From: Lutjanus erythropterus
Taxonomy: Eukaryota > Chordata > Actinopteri > Lutjaniformes > Lutjanidae
Assembly: GCA_020091685.1 (NCBI GenBank)
Contig: CM034601.1
Coordinates: 40,083,315-40,147,314, forward strand
Direction of reading: 5' to 3'
DNA length: 64,000 nucleotides
The position numbers and the translations under genes are program-made. Positions 33,540-45,510 of the stretch are shown one piece after another (within the stretch, counting starts at the first letter, position 1; every line of letters begins with the position of its first letter). The notes under the pieces were generated by a model. That model was not told where the DNA came from, did not search any database, and saw only the letters and a program-made list of their open reading frames with translations.

Positions 33540-35570
33540 ATGGGATATATCAAAGAAAAGAACAAATGTAGTTGCAGACACAAAAAAACATTTTGTTTGA
33601 GCTTCATTCATTTTCTTTTTATAAGCACTTGAATGTTGGTTTGTTGCATCAAAAAATCCACTTTTCAGTCAAAAAACGTTTGCGTGAAAGAGTCATTTTT
33701 AAGCAGAATACTGACTTCATGTTTTTATTTTTGTTTTTGTTTTTTATCACCCCATATTATGTCACCACTGTGACTAAAGTTAGGTGTGTGTGTCCCAGGA
33801 AGTTTCACACTGAACTTTTAATGACAGTGAATGGCAGCTAGCCACCTTTAATGTTAATATTCTTATCAGCAGAGTGCTTTCAGACTAAAGCTTCTGAAGC
33901 AGACACATATTGATCTGAGTCTCAGCAACCAATGAGACAAGCTCCTTAGTTGATCCTTCCCAGCTATGCGTCTGCTAGCTGACATTCATGTCAGTAGTAA
34001 GATGCTCTTTATTGGAGGTCTGAATGTGCTTTATCCAATGAAGCAAACAGTCATCCCCTTTTTTGCTTTTCTCTGTTCTATTCTATTATTCAATTCTGCT
34101 AGCATCTTTCTGTAGGGGAGAATGGTCAAATGTGTGTGTATGAGTGAGGAAGAGACAAGGGAAGTGAGGGTTGATAGCTTTCAGGTCATTTTACATAAAG
34201 AAATTATATACTTGAGTTACTGATTTGAAATGAATTTCTGTTCCTTTCAAGTCTCTCTATCCATTTCCCATGCATGAATAGTATCTTTTTCTGTCTTTTT
34301 GACCAAATGTTGGACTGTGACTCTGTAGATTTCAAAAACATCTGGAAGCCAAGACCATCACGAGCACAATTCAGCAGGAGTGCACTATGTTTGTTACTTG
34401 TCTCTCCTTCTTCTCTAAAACTGATGCATATTAGAATCCAAATTGTATCAGGATATCACAGCCAAAGGGTGTGTGGGTGGTATGTGCATTTGTTGGTAAA
34501 TGGAAAACACAAACAGCTATTTTAACTCATTATTTGAGCTCACTTTCCTTTCTTGCTCTCGCTATTCTATACCCCCTGCAAAAATAGTTTGTTTAACTTT
34601 CTGGTTTGCCTCGACACCCACAGGGAAGTGATATTATTTCATCCCCAACAACAATTTATGATTTTATTCCCTCAAATAATTTGCATTTCAGTCCCTGAAT
34701 ATGTGTTCTATTGTAGCTGTAAAAAGGAAATAATGAAATAAGAGGGGAAAAGAAAACAATTTTCTGTTCTGCACATAGTTTACATGACCTAGACTAAATT
34801 ATATCTGACAGGCTTTATTCGCTGTCAAGTTAGGATGAATAGTTCATTTAAAAATAACCGAACAGGAGCTAATACTTGGATAATATTCTTTGTCTCACAT
34901 GGGTTAATGCCTGTTGTCTGGTAATGTTGCTTGAATGGGTAAACTATAAATTTAAAGTTTGAATGCACCCCCAGGTCTGATCCTGCAGAAATCCACCCAC
35001 TACATAATTTTGAAAAATGCTAACAAAAAAAAAAAAAAAAAAAAATAGGGCATGTTGAGAAAGGGGACAGCTGGTTTCAGACTCTTAATATCTTGGAGAA
35101 ACACTTGAGACACAAAGAGTCTGCTGTAGTTTTGACAGTCACCAGAGGCACATTTGTAGCCATTTTTGAAAAAGATTGTGTGTTGTACCTGTACCTGTGT
35201 TGTAGCTAGCCAAGTTAAGGATAGCAACTCAGAGAGGCTACTCTTTCCCCTGTGTTTGTGTGTCTGCAGGGGAATGTCGGTATGGAGCTGTAGCCTGGCT
35301 GCTGTAGTTGTGCCTCTACAGTTATCAGAATCACTAAAATTGGCTTCAGAAAGCTAAGCAAAAAGCAGCTTAAACTGTAGTGAATAATATATCTCAATCA
35401 GCATTGAAAATGAGTGCTGTTTCACAGACTCCTACTCAAGAGCAGAAGCTATGGGAGATGGACTGCCCAGTTCTCATTAAGATGGGCTCACACACGTTTT
35501 AAAACCAATTTTGCATCACACACATAAGGAGAAACTTCACAGATATCCTTCTCTCTAATCTCAAACACGC
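33540..35570. other. Unassigned stretch
   Basis: It contains a 21-bp A-run at 35,025-35,045. There are no repeat ends, domains or exons that I can support. Confidence 0.5.
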
Positions 35571-35576
35571 ATAGTA

Positions 35577-35887
35577 GGGGTGCAACAGATCAAAAAACTC
35601 ACGGTTCGGATCGTATCATGGTTCTGAGTAACGAATGGGATCATTTTTCGTATCAGCAAAAAAGAAAAAAGTGGTGGGATTAATTATCACCATAGTTATG
35701 GCTTTTAAATCAGTCGCTCTTCACAGACATGCGCTGCACACAACAGCATCTGTCCTGTCTTTTTACTGCATCTCTCCATTGAGATTTTGAGTATTATAAT
35801 TTATACAAAATAACAGTGACAGTAAAACTATGATGCTCACATGTACCCCTTGGATCACACACGTGCCGAACCGTAGAGGGTGATCCG
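35577..35887. mobile_element. Partial element with TAGGGGTGCAAC end
   Basis: TAGGGGTGCAACAGATCA, CTCACGGTTCGGATCG and, at the far side, GCCGAACCGTAGAGGGTGATCCG match a fish hAT-like family with CGGTTCGGATC subterminal motifs. The right end is not visible, being interrupted by the next hAT element. It is noncoding. Confidence 0.65.
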
Positions 35888-35895
35888 TACGGGAC

Positions 35896-37471
35896 TAGGG
35901 ATGAAGCGATTAACCGATTTTACTATTAACTGTGCTTTAAAACGTCACGGTTAATTAATCCCAAAGGCTCCATTACACCGAGTTTTTCTGTTCTCACTCG
36001 CAAAAAACACTGGACTCTACGCTGGTCATTATTTTCGGTGCAACCTGCACAGAACGAAAACAAAGTTTCACCAGAGGTGCAGCTGCTTACAGTGCGGTGC
36101 GAAGCTTTGCTTCCACCGAAGAAAAGAGTGAAGTCGGCAGTGTGGGAGCCTGTCGGATACATCAAGAATGACCAGGGAGTCATTCAAGACGACGGATCAC
36201 CCGTCTGCAAAACCTGCCGAAAAAAAGTTGCGGCTAATGGGTCAAACTTAATGCAGCATTTGTGGGATCACCACCCAGCTTTACACGCCAAAGAAAAGGT
36301 AACACATAATAAATGAGTTAAATTACGTTAATGGCAAGTTACTTAATGAAACACTGAGTTGGTAGGGAGTTAAATATAAACGTGTCACTTACAATCAGTG
36401 GCGTAGCGGTGAGAGTTGAGCTTTAAGTTCAGCGTAAACAAACAGCAGCAAAGCGGCTCGTTTTTCTATGGAAGATAAAAGTGCTCCTCTCAAGGACTTC
36501 AGTCAGTGACCATTTAACATTACAGGTTGTTTCTTCCTGTCTGTGTTGAGTAAACTCTAGGCATTGTGGGTTAATATACCAGGTGTAAAACACTAACATA
36601 ACATCAGGAGTTTGTAGACTTCCAGCACTCTACCTGGGATCTAATTAATAATATTTCAGTTATTATTAATACAGCATAAGCAATATTTTCAATTTATTTC
36701 TATTATTTTTACTAAAACTTGTGAAGTGCTTGTCTGTGATAAAGTGCTATATAAATGTAATCTATTATTATTATTAGTATTATTATAAAACTTCAAACAA
36801 ACAAAAACAATAACAGACATGATTTAACCAGACCACATGTAAAATTAAATTAATTATTGAAAATAGATGATTAAAAATGAATTAAAGAACAGACATGGAT
36901 GACAGTTGATGACAATAATTACCCACGAGTAACATTTTCTCCTGGGGGATCAGAAAAGTTAATCTTAGTCTTATATTAATAACAATACTTAAAATACTTT
37001 ATTTCAAATATTTTTCCACCATGTTTTTAAGTTCTCTACTCAGGTCCAAAAGAAATGTAGAAAGAATGCACAAACTGAAATGACTAAATAATGTTGTGAT
37101 ATTTTTGATCAAAAGAGCCGTGCAGACAGACGTCCTGCAGCCTTTGACTCCATTTGTTTTGTTCAAAAAGGAAATACTGACATGCATGTTTACAGAGCAG
37201 AGGTCACTTTTATTTAATTCCAAAGAAAGAGACAGACTTTTTGTTTATCTTTATTTATTATTTTGTACTGTATTATTTGATTACTGTGTTATTTCTGACA
37301 GCAGTAAATAACACAGTGAAATCTCTAAAGAATGTTCATGTGATTTGATACATTAGTTCATTAGTAGTGTTGTGAAATTAATTAATGCATAATAATCATG
37401 ATAATCGTGAAACCATGATTATTCCTCAGACCATAATCGGACAGTCAAAATCTATAATCGTTGCATCCCTA
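35896..37471 (+). mobile_element. 1.58-kb hAT element carrying a BED-finger exon remnant
   Basis: It starts TAGGGATGAAGCGATTAACC and ends TAATCGTTGCATCCCTA. The shared TAGGGATG end and a perfect 8-bp duplication TACGGGAC (35,888-35,895 and 37,472-37,479) identify a hAT insertion. The left part encodes a BED zinc finger (next entry); the catalytic RNase H-like domain is absent. At 36,720-36,790 a TGCTATATAAATGTAATC plus (TTA)n tail looks like a later retroposon insertion. Confidence 0.93.
36041..36300 (+). pseudogene. BED zinc-finger exon of a hAT transposase (5' part only)
   Basis: The frame encodes KKRVKSAVWEPVGYIKND, then a finger with Cys-x2-Cys (PVCKTCRKK) followed by QHLWDHHP with the paired histidines. 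This is the BED-type finger that hAT transposases use to bind their ends. The frame has no upstream ATG in the element, so the true start is unknown. After KEK the sequence reads AAAAGGTAACAC, a plausible splice donor at 36,299-36,300, so this may be the first coding exon of a formerly spliced gene. The rest of the transposase is missing, hence pseudogene. Confidence 0.75.
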
Positions 37472-37508
37472 TACGGGACACACTAAAAGATTTGAAAATA
37501 ATGGCACA

Positions 37509-37696
37509 TCGCACACTACAGTATATGATTGGTCAACTGGACAAATACATTGCCTATCAGCAATGAGCTGAATCCATCGCTGGCTATTTTTTTGGTCAAT
37601 TTTTGGGGTGATATTTGTTGTTTTATTTTGTATGATCTGTGGAATAACAGCTAGTGCTCCGCAACGTACTCTCATCCAGCAGCACAGTACAGTATA
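37509..37696 (+). mobile_element. Fragment of the TTGGGCAATTGG-type element
   Basis: ATTGGTCAACTGGACAAATA, GAGCTGAATCCATCGC and CTCATCCAGCAGCACAGTAC align with 9,928-10,090. It is noncoding, and both ends are worn. Confidence 0.65.
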
Positions 37697-37866
37697 ATGA
37701 TATGCTACCTAACATTAGACACAAGGGCTAAAATGTTTCCTGTTGCTTGGCAATACCTCTCTTTCACTTCCGTACTGATGTAATCATCTAGATTTTAACT
37801 CATAAATATCAGACATTTTTTAAATTACTTGGGTGGCCCAGATGAGTTTCGGAGCAATTCCTAGGG

Positions 37867-38945
37867 CAGGGGTGGGCAATTATTTTTCCTAAGGGGCCAT
37901 ATGAGAAGCTGTGATTGTTGCCGAGGGCCACACAAATTTTTGTCACACTGTACCTCAATTTTATCGCTAAGATTAAATATAGAAAATATACTGTACACTT
38001 ACTCTTTGTCTTCAGTATTTATTATATTGAAAATTATTCCAAACAACATCTTATTAAGAACTTTAAATTATTCAGGAGTCTTTGAAAATACTGTACAGGT
38101 AATCTAAAGCAGCACACCAGGGATGCTGTGGACACAACCCATCCTGTATACCTGTTTTATCTTTGACAAGATCTGTTAAAATATACCAAAAAAAAAAAGC
38201 ACAAATGACTGTCTTCAGATGAGAACATGAGTTTGTTTTTTAATAATCCACTGTGGATTCTCAGTGCCGAAAACAAATAGCATGACAGAATAATACTGTT
38301 TTGTACACACAGAACAAACACGTGATGCTTGGACACAACTCATCATGAACTCCTGTTTGCTTCTTTGTTGTTGAGCAACAAAACAAACCTGATGGGAAAA
38401 AATCCAAAACAGTACAATATCTCCTGTCCTGACCTATAAACACATGTAGATTACTTTTTTCAATTTATGAGAACAGGAGTACTTTTGTTTTTTGGATAAT
38501 TCAGTGTGGATTGTCAATCCAAAAAACACAAAAATCTTGACAAAAAATAATACTGTTTTCTACACAGCAGCATGTTCGCTGCAAACTAAGCACACGGCCT
38601 TATTGCTGACCTCCATGAAAAAAATACTTAACAGTCCATGACTTATTAGACAGTCTACATTCAGCATCAACCTTACGCTTATGCCTCCATCAACTGTGTT
38701 CCACGAACAAAATGAAAATCCCCATTTGCTCAACCTGCCGTGGGCGAGTCTCAGTCACCTCAGCACAAGATGCAGTGACTACAAACATCACACGCGTCAA
38801 TCGATTGTGACAGGAAGAAGCGCACTCGCACCACACAAGCATTTCAAAATAAAATTTTCATTATTCGTCATCATTCGTCTCTTTAGCCCCCTAAGTAAGG
38901 TGTGGTTTGTCTTTGACCCCACAGGCCGTATAATGCCCGGGTCTG
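37867..38945. mobile_element. 1.08-kb nonautonomous hAT element with perfect 8-bp TSD
   Basis: It starts CAGGGGTGGGCAATTAT; the reverse complement of the right end, CAGACCCGGGCATTATACGG, is a recognisable partner. The duplication TCCTAGGG is perfect (37,859-37,866 and 38,946-38,953). Just inside the left end is GGGGCCATATGAGAAGC, typical of this fish family. No transposase motif is present. Confidence 0.92.
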
Positions 38946-38953
38946 TCCTAGGG

Positions 38954-41900
38954 GTTAAGATTCTAAGTAAGTTAAGATCTGTAAACTCCTTATATTACTG
39001 AATAATCTAAGCCAAACTGAGGTCCACCCAGATTTCTCTCTGATTTACAGTGTGGGTGAATCTCAGGTAAACTGACCTAAAATTGTTGTTGTATGAGCCC
39101 AGCTTGAGAGGGTGTTAACCTGCCTTGTTATTTTTTATTTTTTTTTTTTACAAAATATAAATTTCATGACGTGTAGCCCCCCCATGCAGTCAGCATTGGC
39201 CCTGCAAGTTTTAGGATGATTTAAAACAGGTGGCGGTGGAGACATTTTCAACCCATGAAATGCTAATTTTATAAAAATGTTATTAAGAAATGTCAGTGTT
39301 TACACCAGCACTGATGTCTCATCACAGTATGATAATAATAATAATAATAGTAATGTAATTTAGTTTACAGCTCAAAAAGAGCTCAAATAATTAAGTGTCC
39401 AATACCTCTTTAACATCAGACAGGTGAAAGCTTTTCGTAGTGATTCCTTTCTTTATACTCAAAAACAAAGACCACATTCACATGTTTTACTCCATGATCT
39501 GCAGTACTCAATACTATTTCAGTCCTCGCTGGCTTTGTACCTAAGACAGACAGCAATTTGTGTGAATGAAAATAAGTGTCTCTTCTCATTGACGTGGTAG
39601 CTTATTTACATGGAAGAAGTTAGCATTTGTCTAGCTGTACAGGCAGAATAAACAGGAGGAAATGTATTTCATGCCTGTGAAATAAGGCTGCAGTGGAACT
39701 GCTAAGGTATAAGCTCAGATTGCTATATTCACCTGTGGGTCGCTTTTTCTTGTGCTATGCTAATTGCTAATTGCTTATAATTGCTAATTGAAGAAATGCT
39801 AAAACACATTAAACTTAACGCACCAAAATTCTGCGAAAAAAGAAAGTTATATAAATATTTGTCATGTTGTCTTAAATTAATGATTGTGAAATGAATGTCT
39901 TTTTGATGCTGCACTTGTGACTTAGTTAATGTCACTGCACTCTTGAGAGGAGCTCCATTTCTATGGATGTTTCTGAATCAACATTTTTATCAGCATAATT
40001 CACTCTGGCCTTTATTTTCTCTGCTTTAAGTCCCCCACACCTCTTTGAGCTATTCGGATTTATTTACAGCAGCACCTCACCAATCCCCCCCCCCCTTTGT
40101 AAATCTCTTTGTGTCTAGTCACTGTCTTTACACTTGCCAGAATAGTGACATAAATCAAGCCTATGACTTGAGGTGACCACCAGCTCTGACACCTGACTCC
40201 TCTCTTCTGACAGGTGAGGGCAAAGAGGACACTTGACAGTCTGAGGTGAGAGGGATGTAAACTACTACCACTGACACCAACTCTCCAACAGACCAAAAGA
40301 AAAGCTCATTCATCTCTTAAAGTGTTCAAACATCAAACTGGTGCTGATTTATAGAGAAATGCTGGCTTTCTTTAGGTGAGAGCTGACAGTCCTAACCTGT
40401 TATATCAAAAGGATACATGTAGCATTTCTTCAGTTTGAATAGAAGTTAAACATTTTTCTTACCACTGCAAAGAAAAAATGCTGTTGTTTGTGCTCTAAAA
40501 GCAATCATGAAGATTCCTTGCCAAATTTGTTTTTAATCCAAAATGCAGTGTAGATGTTGGTATAAACTGTCAGTTGGTCATTACATTACGTTACTGTAGT
40601 GGTTTAATAAAGTTATAAAATAATCAACTAAAACTTAGTGTTAAGATCTGTCTGATTATGCCGATTGCAGGAATGAATCAGTTTATTTGCACACAGAAAT
40701 ATGTGCAGAAAACAACTGTTTTTCCAAACCTCAACTTCTATTCTTAGTTTTTGAAAAATCCATATTGTACTGGGGGAGTTGTTACATTGCAACTCCTTTC
40801 CTGTGAGCTGAGTGTGTGTGTGGCACTTTTTCCCGCACTCATGCACAGTGTGTAGGAAAACAAGGAGACAAGAGCTGGGGAGGGAAGCAACAAAAGCAGA
40901 CGCTGCTAATGAAAAAAGCAGTGAAGCAGGCTAAATGAATAGGAACACAATCCAAGGCTACTTTTGATTGCATTTCAGGAAAAGAATGCACCATGGCAGC
41001 CCCTGTGTCTCTTACACATGCTCATTTGCATGAGATGCACTTCAGCAGAGCATCTTTCCGGAATGCAGATTACCACCAAGACAAAAGAGACAGGAGAGAG
41101 CTGTTTCATCAGCCTTGGCGAGCTGTCACACCTCTTTTTTTTCTAGTCTCCCAGTTTGATTCTGTTTTGTTTCTTCCATCGTGTGTGAATCCCATTGCTG
41201 CCTCTGCCTTTGATTGTTTATAAGGTAAAGGGTCATACCCTTTTAACTTTAGCTATTTTTTAACCTTTACAGCTGCCCACTATCAAATTTTAATAAGCTA
41301 AATTAGCCTCCTGGGTAGTGACCAATGAAGTGATGGCAGATTTGTATGACATATGGGTGTCTGATGGTATTTAAATCAGGCCTCTGCTACCACCTCACAT
41401 AGTGTGATAGCACTGATGACTAAGGATGGATGACTGCAGTGATGGGGCTCAGTTCACTTTTCATCTAATGGATTTCAGAAGATATTCTTTGTGGTAAACT
41501 GAACACGCCTCTTCAACTCCACTCCCCTAAAGACTTTGAATGGATCAGATTTAATTGAAAGTGAACAATGACCTACAGGTTAGGTGTCACTTGTAAATAA
41601 CAATGTGATGTATGAGCTGTGATCATGCTGTTAAAGTATATCCGCAGCATCACACACACTATCATCTGTCTGTGTTTCAAACATGGTAAAACACTGTGTT
41701 TCAGCTTATTACTAGCCAGACATGCAGTCAATCAATAAGCATTCACACTAAATGCACATACCTGCATATATGTGGCAGACTCCAGAGATGCGTGGTGTGC
41801 TGTGTAGTAATGGCCGTTTCTTGACAGACAGCTGTGCTTTGACTAGGCTGCTTTCCCTCCCATGTTCACTTGCTGCCTCCTCATTAAAAAAGAAAAAAGT

Positions 41901-42665
41901 GGGAGAAATCATTGTCACTCAAATGGCAAGGCTCTGTCTGTTGACTACACTGAGACTTGTAGAAGGACTCTTCTGACTCCCACTACTGTGTATAGATATG
42001 TGGTGCTTGTTTGTACAGATGGCCAGCATTGACTGAGTGACTTGGTGCCTGCAGTGACGGGTCGCCCATTTGAAGGCTTTTCCCATTGCCTCTGAATTTT
42101 ACGATAAGGATGTTTTCACAGTGAAAGTGGAAGAGAGGACATGGCTGCATATTGTGTTCCATATAACTCCACTACATGAGCATCCTCAGAGAATGATAAA
42201 CTATGCACAAGCCTTTTTGAGTTGCTTTGGCAATCGTTGCAAGGACTTTTGACGCTCTTAGAATATTTCCTCCACCTTCATTACTGAGTGTACCATGGGA
42301 CATGAGAGAGCCACATTAGTATTCCCATATGGAAAGCAACATGATTTATGAATACTAATTTAGTCAGATGTCGTCTTGTTAATGCAGATGTGTTATTACC
42401 CCACAGTTGATGTTCCTGCGAGGGCCCTCAGTGGTGTTTTTTTTAAATCTTCACATTGGCACTTGTGTTTTGTTGATTTTTTTTCCCAGAGTGGTTGTGC
42501 TTTCTGTCCTGTCCAGAATATATTAGCCTCACCAGCCAGCACAATGATGTCTGGTCAGTGGACTGGAGAACACAACAAGGTCGACGATGACCCATTGTTT
42601 CTTTAGAGCTTGCATGTATACTGGCTTTCAATCAAAATAGGTTTGGGTGGGGGTGCTGTGCTCTG
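38954..42665. other. Long unassigned stretch
   Basis: No repeat ends defined. An ORF with a strong Kozak site at 40,993 is listed separately. Positions 42,240-42,380 have the look of conserved noncoding DNA. A (TAA)n run lies at 39,331-39,349. Confidence 0.5.
40993..41223 (+). CDS. Possible 76-residue ORF with ideal Kozak context
   Basis: The ATG lies in GCACCATGGCAG, matching the vertebrate initiation consensus at -3 and +4. The product starts MAAPVSLTHAHLHEMHF, is histidine-rich in its first half and has a short hydrophobic run (about residues 48-60). I recognise no domain. The region also contains ATTTGCAT-like octamers, so it may instead be regulatory DNA. There is no evidence of splicing or transcription. 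Confidence 0.15.
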   Translation: MAAPVSLTHAHLHEMHFSRASFRNADYHQDKRDRRELFHQPWRAVTPLFFLVSQFDSVLFLPSCVNPIAASAFDCL

Positions 42666-42668
42666 TCA

Positions 42669-43600
42669 TAGGGCTGGTGGTATGGCTTAAAAAGTTTTAG
42701 TTTTAGGCTATTCCGCAATATGATATCTGTCTTCATATGAGTGCTGCAGCTATCAATTATTTTACTAATCGAAGAATCTATCGATTATTCTGGCAATTAA
42801 TTGGAAAAGAAACATTGCGCTCTGCTTTCCACTATATGACTTTTAGTTTGAGAGCAATAAGAGTATACAAAATAAAAAAAATAAGACAGGTCTGTTAACA
42901 GAACAATGAATTGTTTATTTTTTGAAAAATCAACATTTTTATTGCTTTTATTGCTAAGATTATAAGGTATTGTTAATGTTACCTTATTGTTTTGTGGTCC
43001 GCTCTGTGGACTGGGTACATAGACTTGATGTTACAGCAGTCAGTTAACAGCAGTTTGACAAAATTTAACATACATGGCAAACTAAGTCAAACGCTTAAAC
43101 AACATATAGACAGCTTAGGATTTATCGTGTTTCAATTTGTTATTAGCTGAGCTGATGCACTGCACTTCTGTAAAACAGCTGGTGGTAGATTAGAGATGTC
43201 GGCCAGAGCAGATTAAACTGACGCTGGCTTCGTGTTTATGTTTGTGCTTGTTGATCAGGTGTATTGATAAAGTACTGGCTTTTTACTCATGGGGGTTTTA
43301 TTGCACTAGTGGCCCCTCTGCTCTGCTGTGCATAGACCTCGCTCATGTTGTGTGCTTATGTGCGTATGTGCAGCCATGTGAAAATAAATTGCACCAAACT
43401 TTTGAAAGTACAGCTAAAATAACATCAGAACTTAACAGACAAATAATTTGCCTCAAGGCTTCGTAGTAATTGAGTTACTCGAGGAATTGTTTCAGCCCTA
43501 CTCAATATACACATTTTCTTCTAAATAACACATTGTAAATTCTCAACAGTGCAAACACATGGTAATATTATACATACACATACCATAGTTAGCCCTTTTG
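42669..43600. mobile_element. Worn hAT-like element hosting another hAT
   Basis: AGGGCTGGTGGTATGGC at 42,670 and the reverse complement of CATACCATAGTTAGCCCT near 43,580-43,597 form a weak inverted pair. The better-defined element at 42,740-43,500 lies inside. The outer right limit is uncertain, because AGCCTAAAACTTT near 43,668 may also belong to it. Confidence 0.4.
42740..43500. mobile_element. hAT element, relative of 25,917-27,370
   Basis: It starts near GTGCTGCAGCTATCAATTATTTTACTAATCG, contains AATCTATCGATTATTCTGG and AAGACAGGTCTGTTAACAGAAC as in the copy at 25.9 kb, and ends GAGGAATTGTTTCAGCCCTA. The flanks CTTCATAT and CTCAATAT are only partly alike. No transposase motif is visible. 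Confidence 0.8.
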
Positions 43601-43887
43601 CTCAAGTAATGTAACTGAATTGCTTACCCACTGCACCTGTGTGTTACAGGCTGCGACAATTAAAATAGCCTAAAACTTTAGCTAGGAGCATTTTTTTTTT
43701 GATTCACCATGGCGAAATTTAGTGAGAGAGAGCACAGAAAGATGTTGTAGTAGCATACATAAACAGTACCTTGAAAAATATTTATTTTCTATACCACAGG
43801 GAAAAACTGACTCAACACTGAAGGCATAACATTTTTGACTGTTGTTTTCTTTTTTATTTTTAGATGAAGATAATAAGTCCTCATAGT
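43601..43887. other. Unassigned
   Basis: A T-run near 43,692 and no recognised feature. Confidence 0.5.
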
Positions 43888-44104
43888 CAATAAATTACAC
43901 ATGCCAGACTCAAGGCCACAGGCCAAATCCAGTCCAGCACCTCATTTTATGTGGCCTGCCAAAGCCCCAAGAATATAATTTGTTCAATGCAATTCTGTGC
44001 TGCGTTATGGAAGTATGATGTCCATAAACTACATGTCTCAGATTGCATCCTGATTTTGTTATCTGTGCACTAAAGGCGTCCAAGCACTAGATGTCAGTAT
44101 ATGC

Positions 44105-44525
44105 CAGTGACTTTAAATAAAGATGGACGATATGTCTCCTGGCTTCATTTGGAGCTGAAGTCTGTACTGTAATGACCAGTGATTGAGCCTCAGTATTGAG
44201 TTCTCAATCGCAAGCAGAGCTCAGCTGTTAGTCATGGCATAAAACCCTGTTTTTATATAATCAAATAACTAATTTAAGTCAAACTGAGGAAAATAAACAC
44301 TTGAACAAATGTCAGTGTAATAAGATCTACCTAAAATGTCAAAAAACGTCTTTTGGAAAAATGTATTTGATGTGTACTTTTATGTTTTAGTTTGTACCAT
44401 GTACTATCTATTAGCATCGGTAGGCAGGATTTATGACTTGTACTGCAGCCTTCCACCAGGGGGTGACCAAGATGCTTTAGTTTCACTTTTGGGGTGGTGA
44501 GATCCTGTCCATTTCTAAAATATGT
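44105..44525. repeat. MITE-like repeat with AAAGATGGACGA / CACCAGGGGGTGACCAAGATG
   Basis: TAAATAAAGATGGACGATATG on the left, and CCACCAGGGGGTGACCAAG plus TCACTTTTGGGG...GTCCATTTCT on the right, match a percomorph MITE I recall. The right inverted end is worn and the limits are approximate. Confidence 0.5.
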
Positions 44526-45117
44526 TGTCGGTATACACTAGGTAGAGTCTCAGTATTGTCATGGCAACACAACCCTGGAGGCTTGGCATCTGTTTGTCTA
44601 GGGTTTGTCTAGCTTCCAGGGTTTGGTTGCCTGTGCATAGATAAAACGACGAGAAAGAATGAGTTTTAGGCTGCCAGGCTAAAGGTAAATGGGTGTGTGG
44701 GCCAGTCACTTGGCAAACTCACTGCTTCCATCTGGTGCTTCATGGACAGTTCATTTTGTTGACAATAACTCAAAACAAAACAGGGGAAAGCAGGGAAATA
44801 GCAGTCTTCTTGACACAGCGCTTTAACAAAAAACACTCTTCACTCCTGCCTCTTTCTTGGCATCTCCCCTACAGCTGCTTCAAGTTGTCTTACTTAATCA
44901 CTTACGCAAAGAGGTGGGCTTACCTGGTCTCACAACGAATGTTTGAAAAAGAAGTGTGCCACACAGCCATTCAAGTTAGCCAATAGAGAAACAGTGTGCC
45001 CTGACAATATCATATAGACATTTCTAGCAGTGGCCAAGAGCCAAGTGATTGTAACGAGTAACATTAATAGTAGCAGCCCTGCAAAATGCCATCATTTCAA
45101 ATATACATTTTGGATTT

Positions 45118-45260
45118 GGATCGATACGATACGATACGATACGATATGATACGATACGATACAATATACTTTATTGTCCCCATAGGAAAATTTGTTTTGG
45201 ACTCAAATGCTGCACACAACATGCCTCCTCGCTTGAAACTTCTGCCTTCTCATGCCTCCT
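45118..45260 (-). mobile_element. LINE tail with (GATAC)n
   Basis: Eight to nine ATACG units (45,121-45,165) run into ACTTTATTGTCCCCATAGG, then AAATTTGTTTTGGAC and CTGCACACAACATGCC. This is a LINE 3' end in reverse orientation, inserted in the hAT element. Confidence 0.65.
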
Positions 45261-45510
45261 CTGAAACTTATACTAATGTATATTTCATTTTTTTTTAAAG
45301 TATAATATGTATAATAATTGTAATTGAATTTTGCTTACAGTTATTTTCCATCCTGGTTATTACTATCCAGTAATCAAATGCAGTGGCAATTGTGTAAAAT
45401 CATAAGTAGATACATTTATATAGTCTTACATTTACAACCAGCCCTTTTAGGCTAATCATAATGCTGATGTGGCCCTGGTTGAAATTGAATTTGACACCCC
45501 TGCAATAAAT

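Larger units (their letters stand above)
43896..45502. mobile_element. 1.6-kb hAT element (TCAAAC family) with perfect 8-bp TSD
   Basis: The worn left end CACATGCCAGACTCAAGG and the right end GAATTTGACACCCCTG belong to the same family as the MITE at 25,837. The duplication CAATAAAT is perfect (43,888-43,895 and 45,503-45,510). It contains an inner MITE-like part (44,105-44,525) and a LINE tail (45,118-45,260). No transposase motif is seen. Confidence 0.88.
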
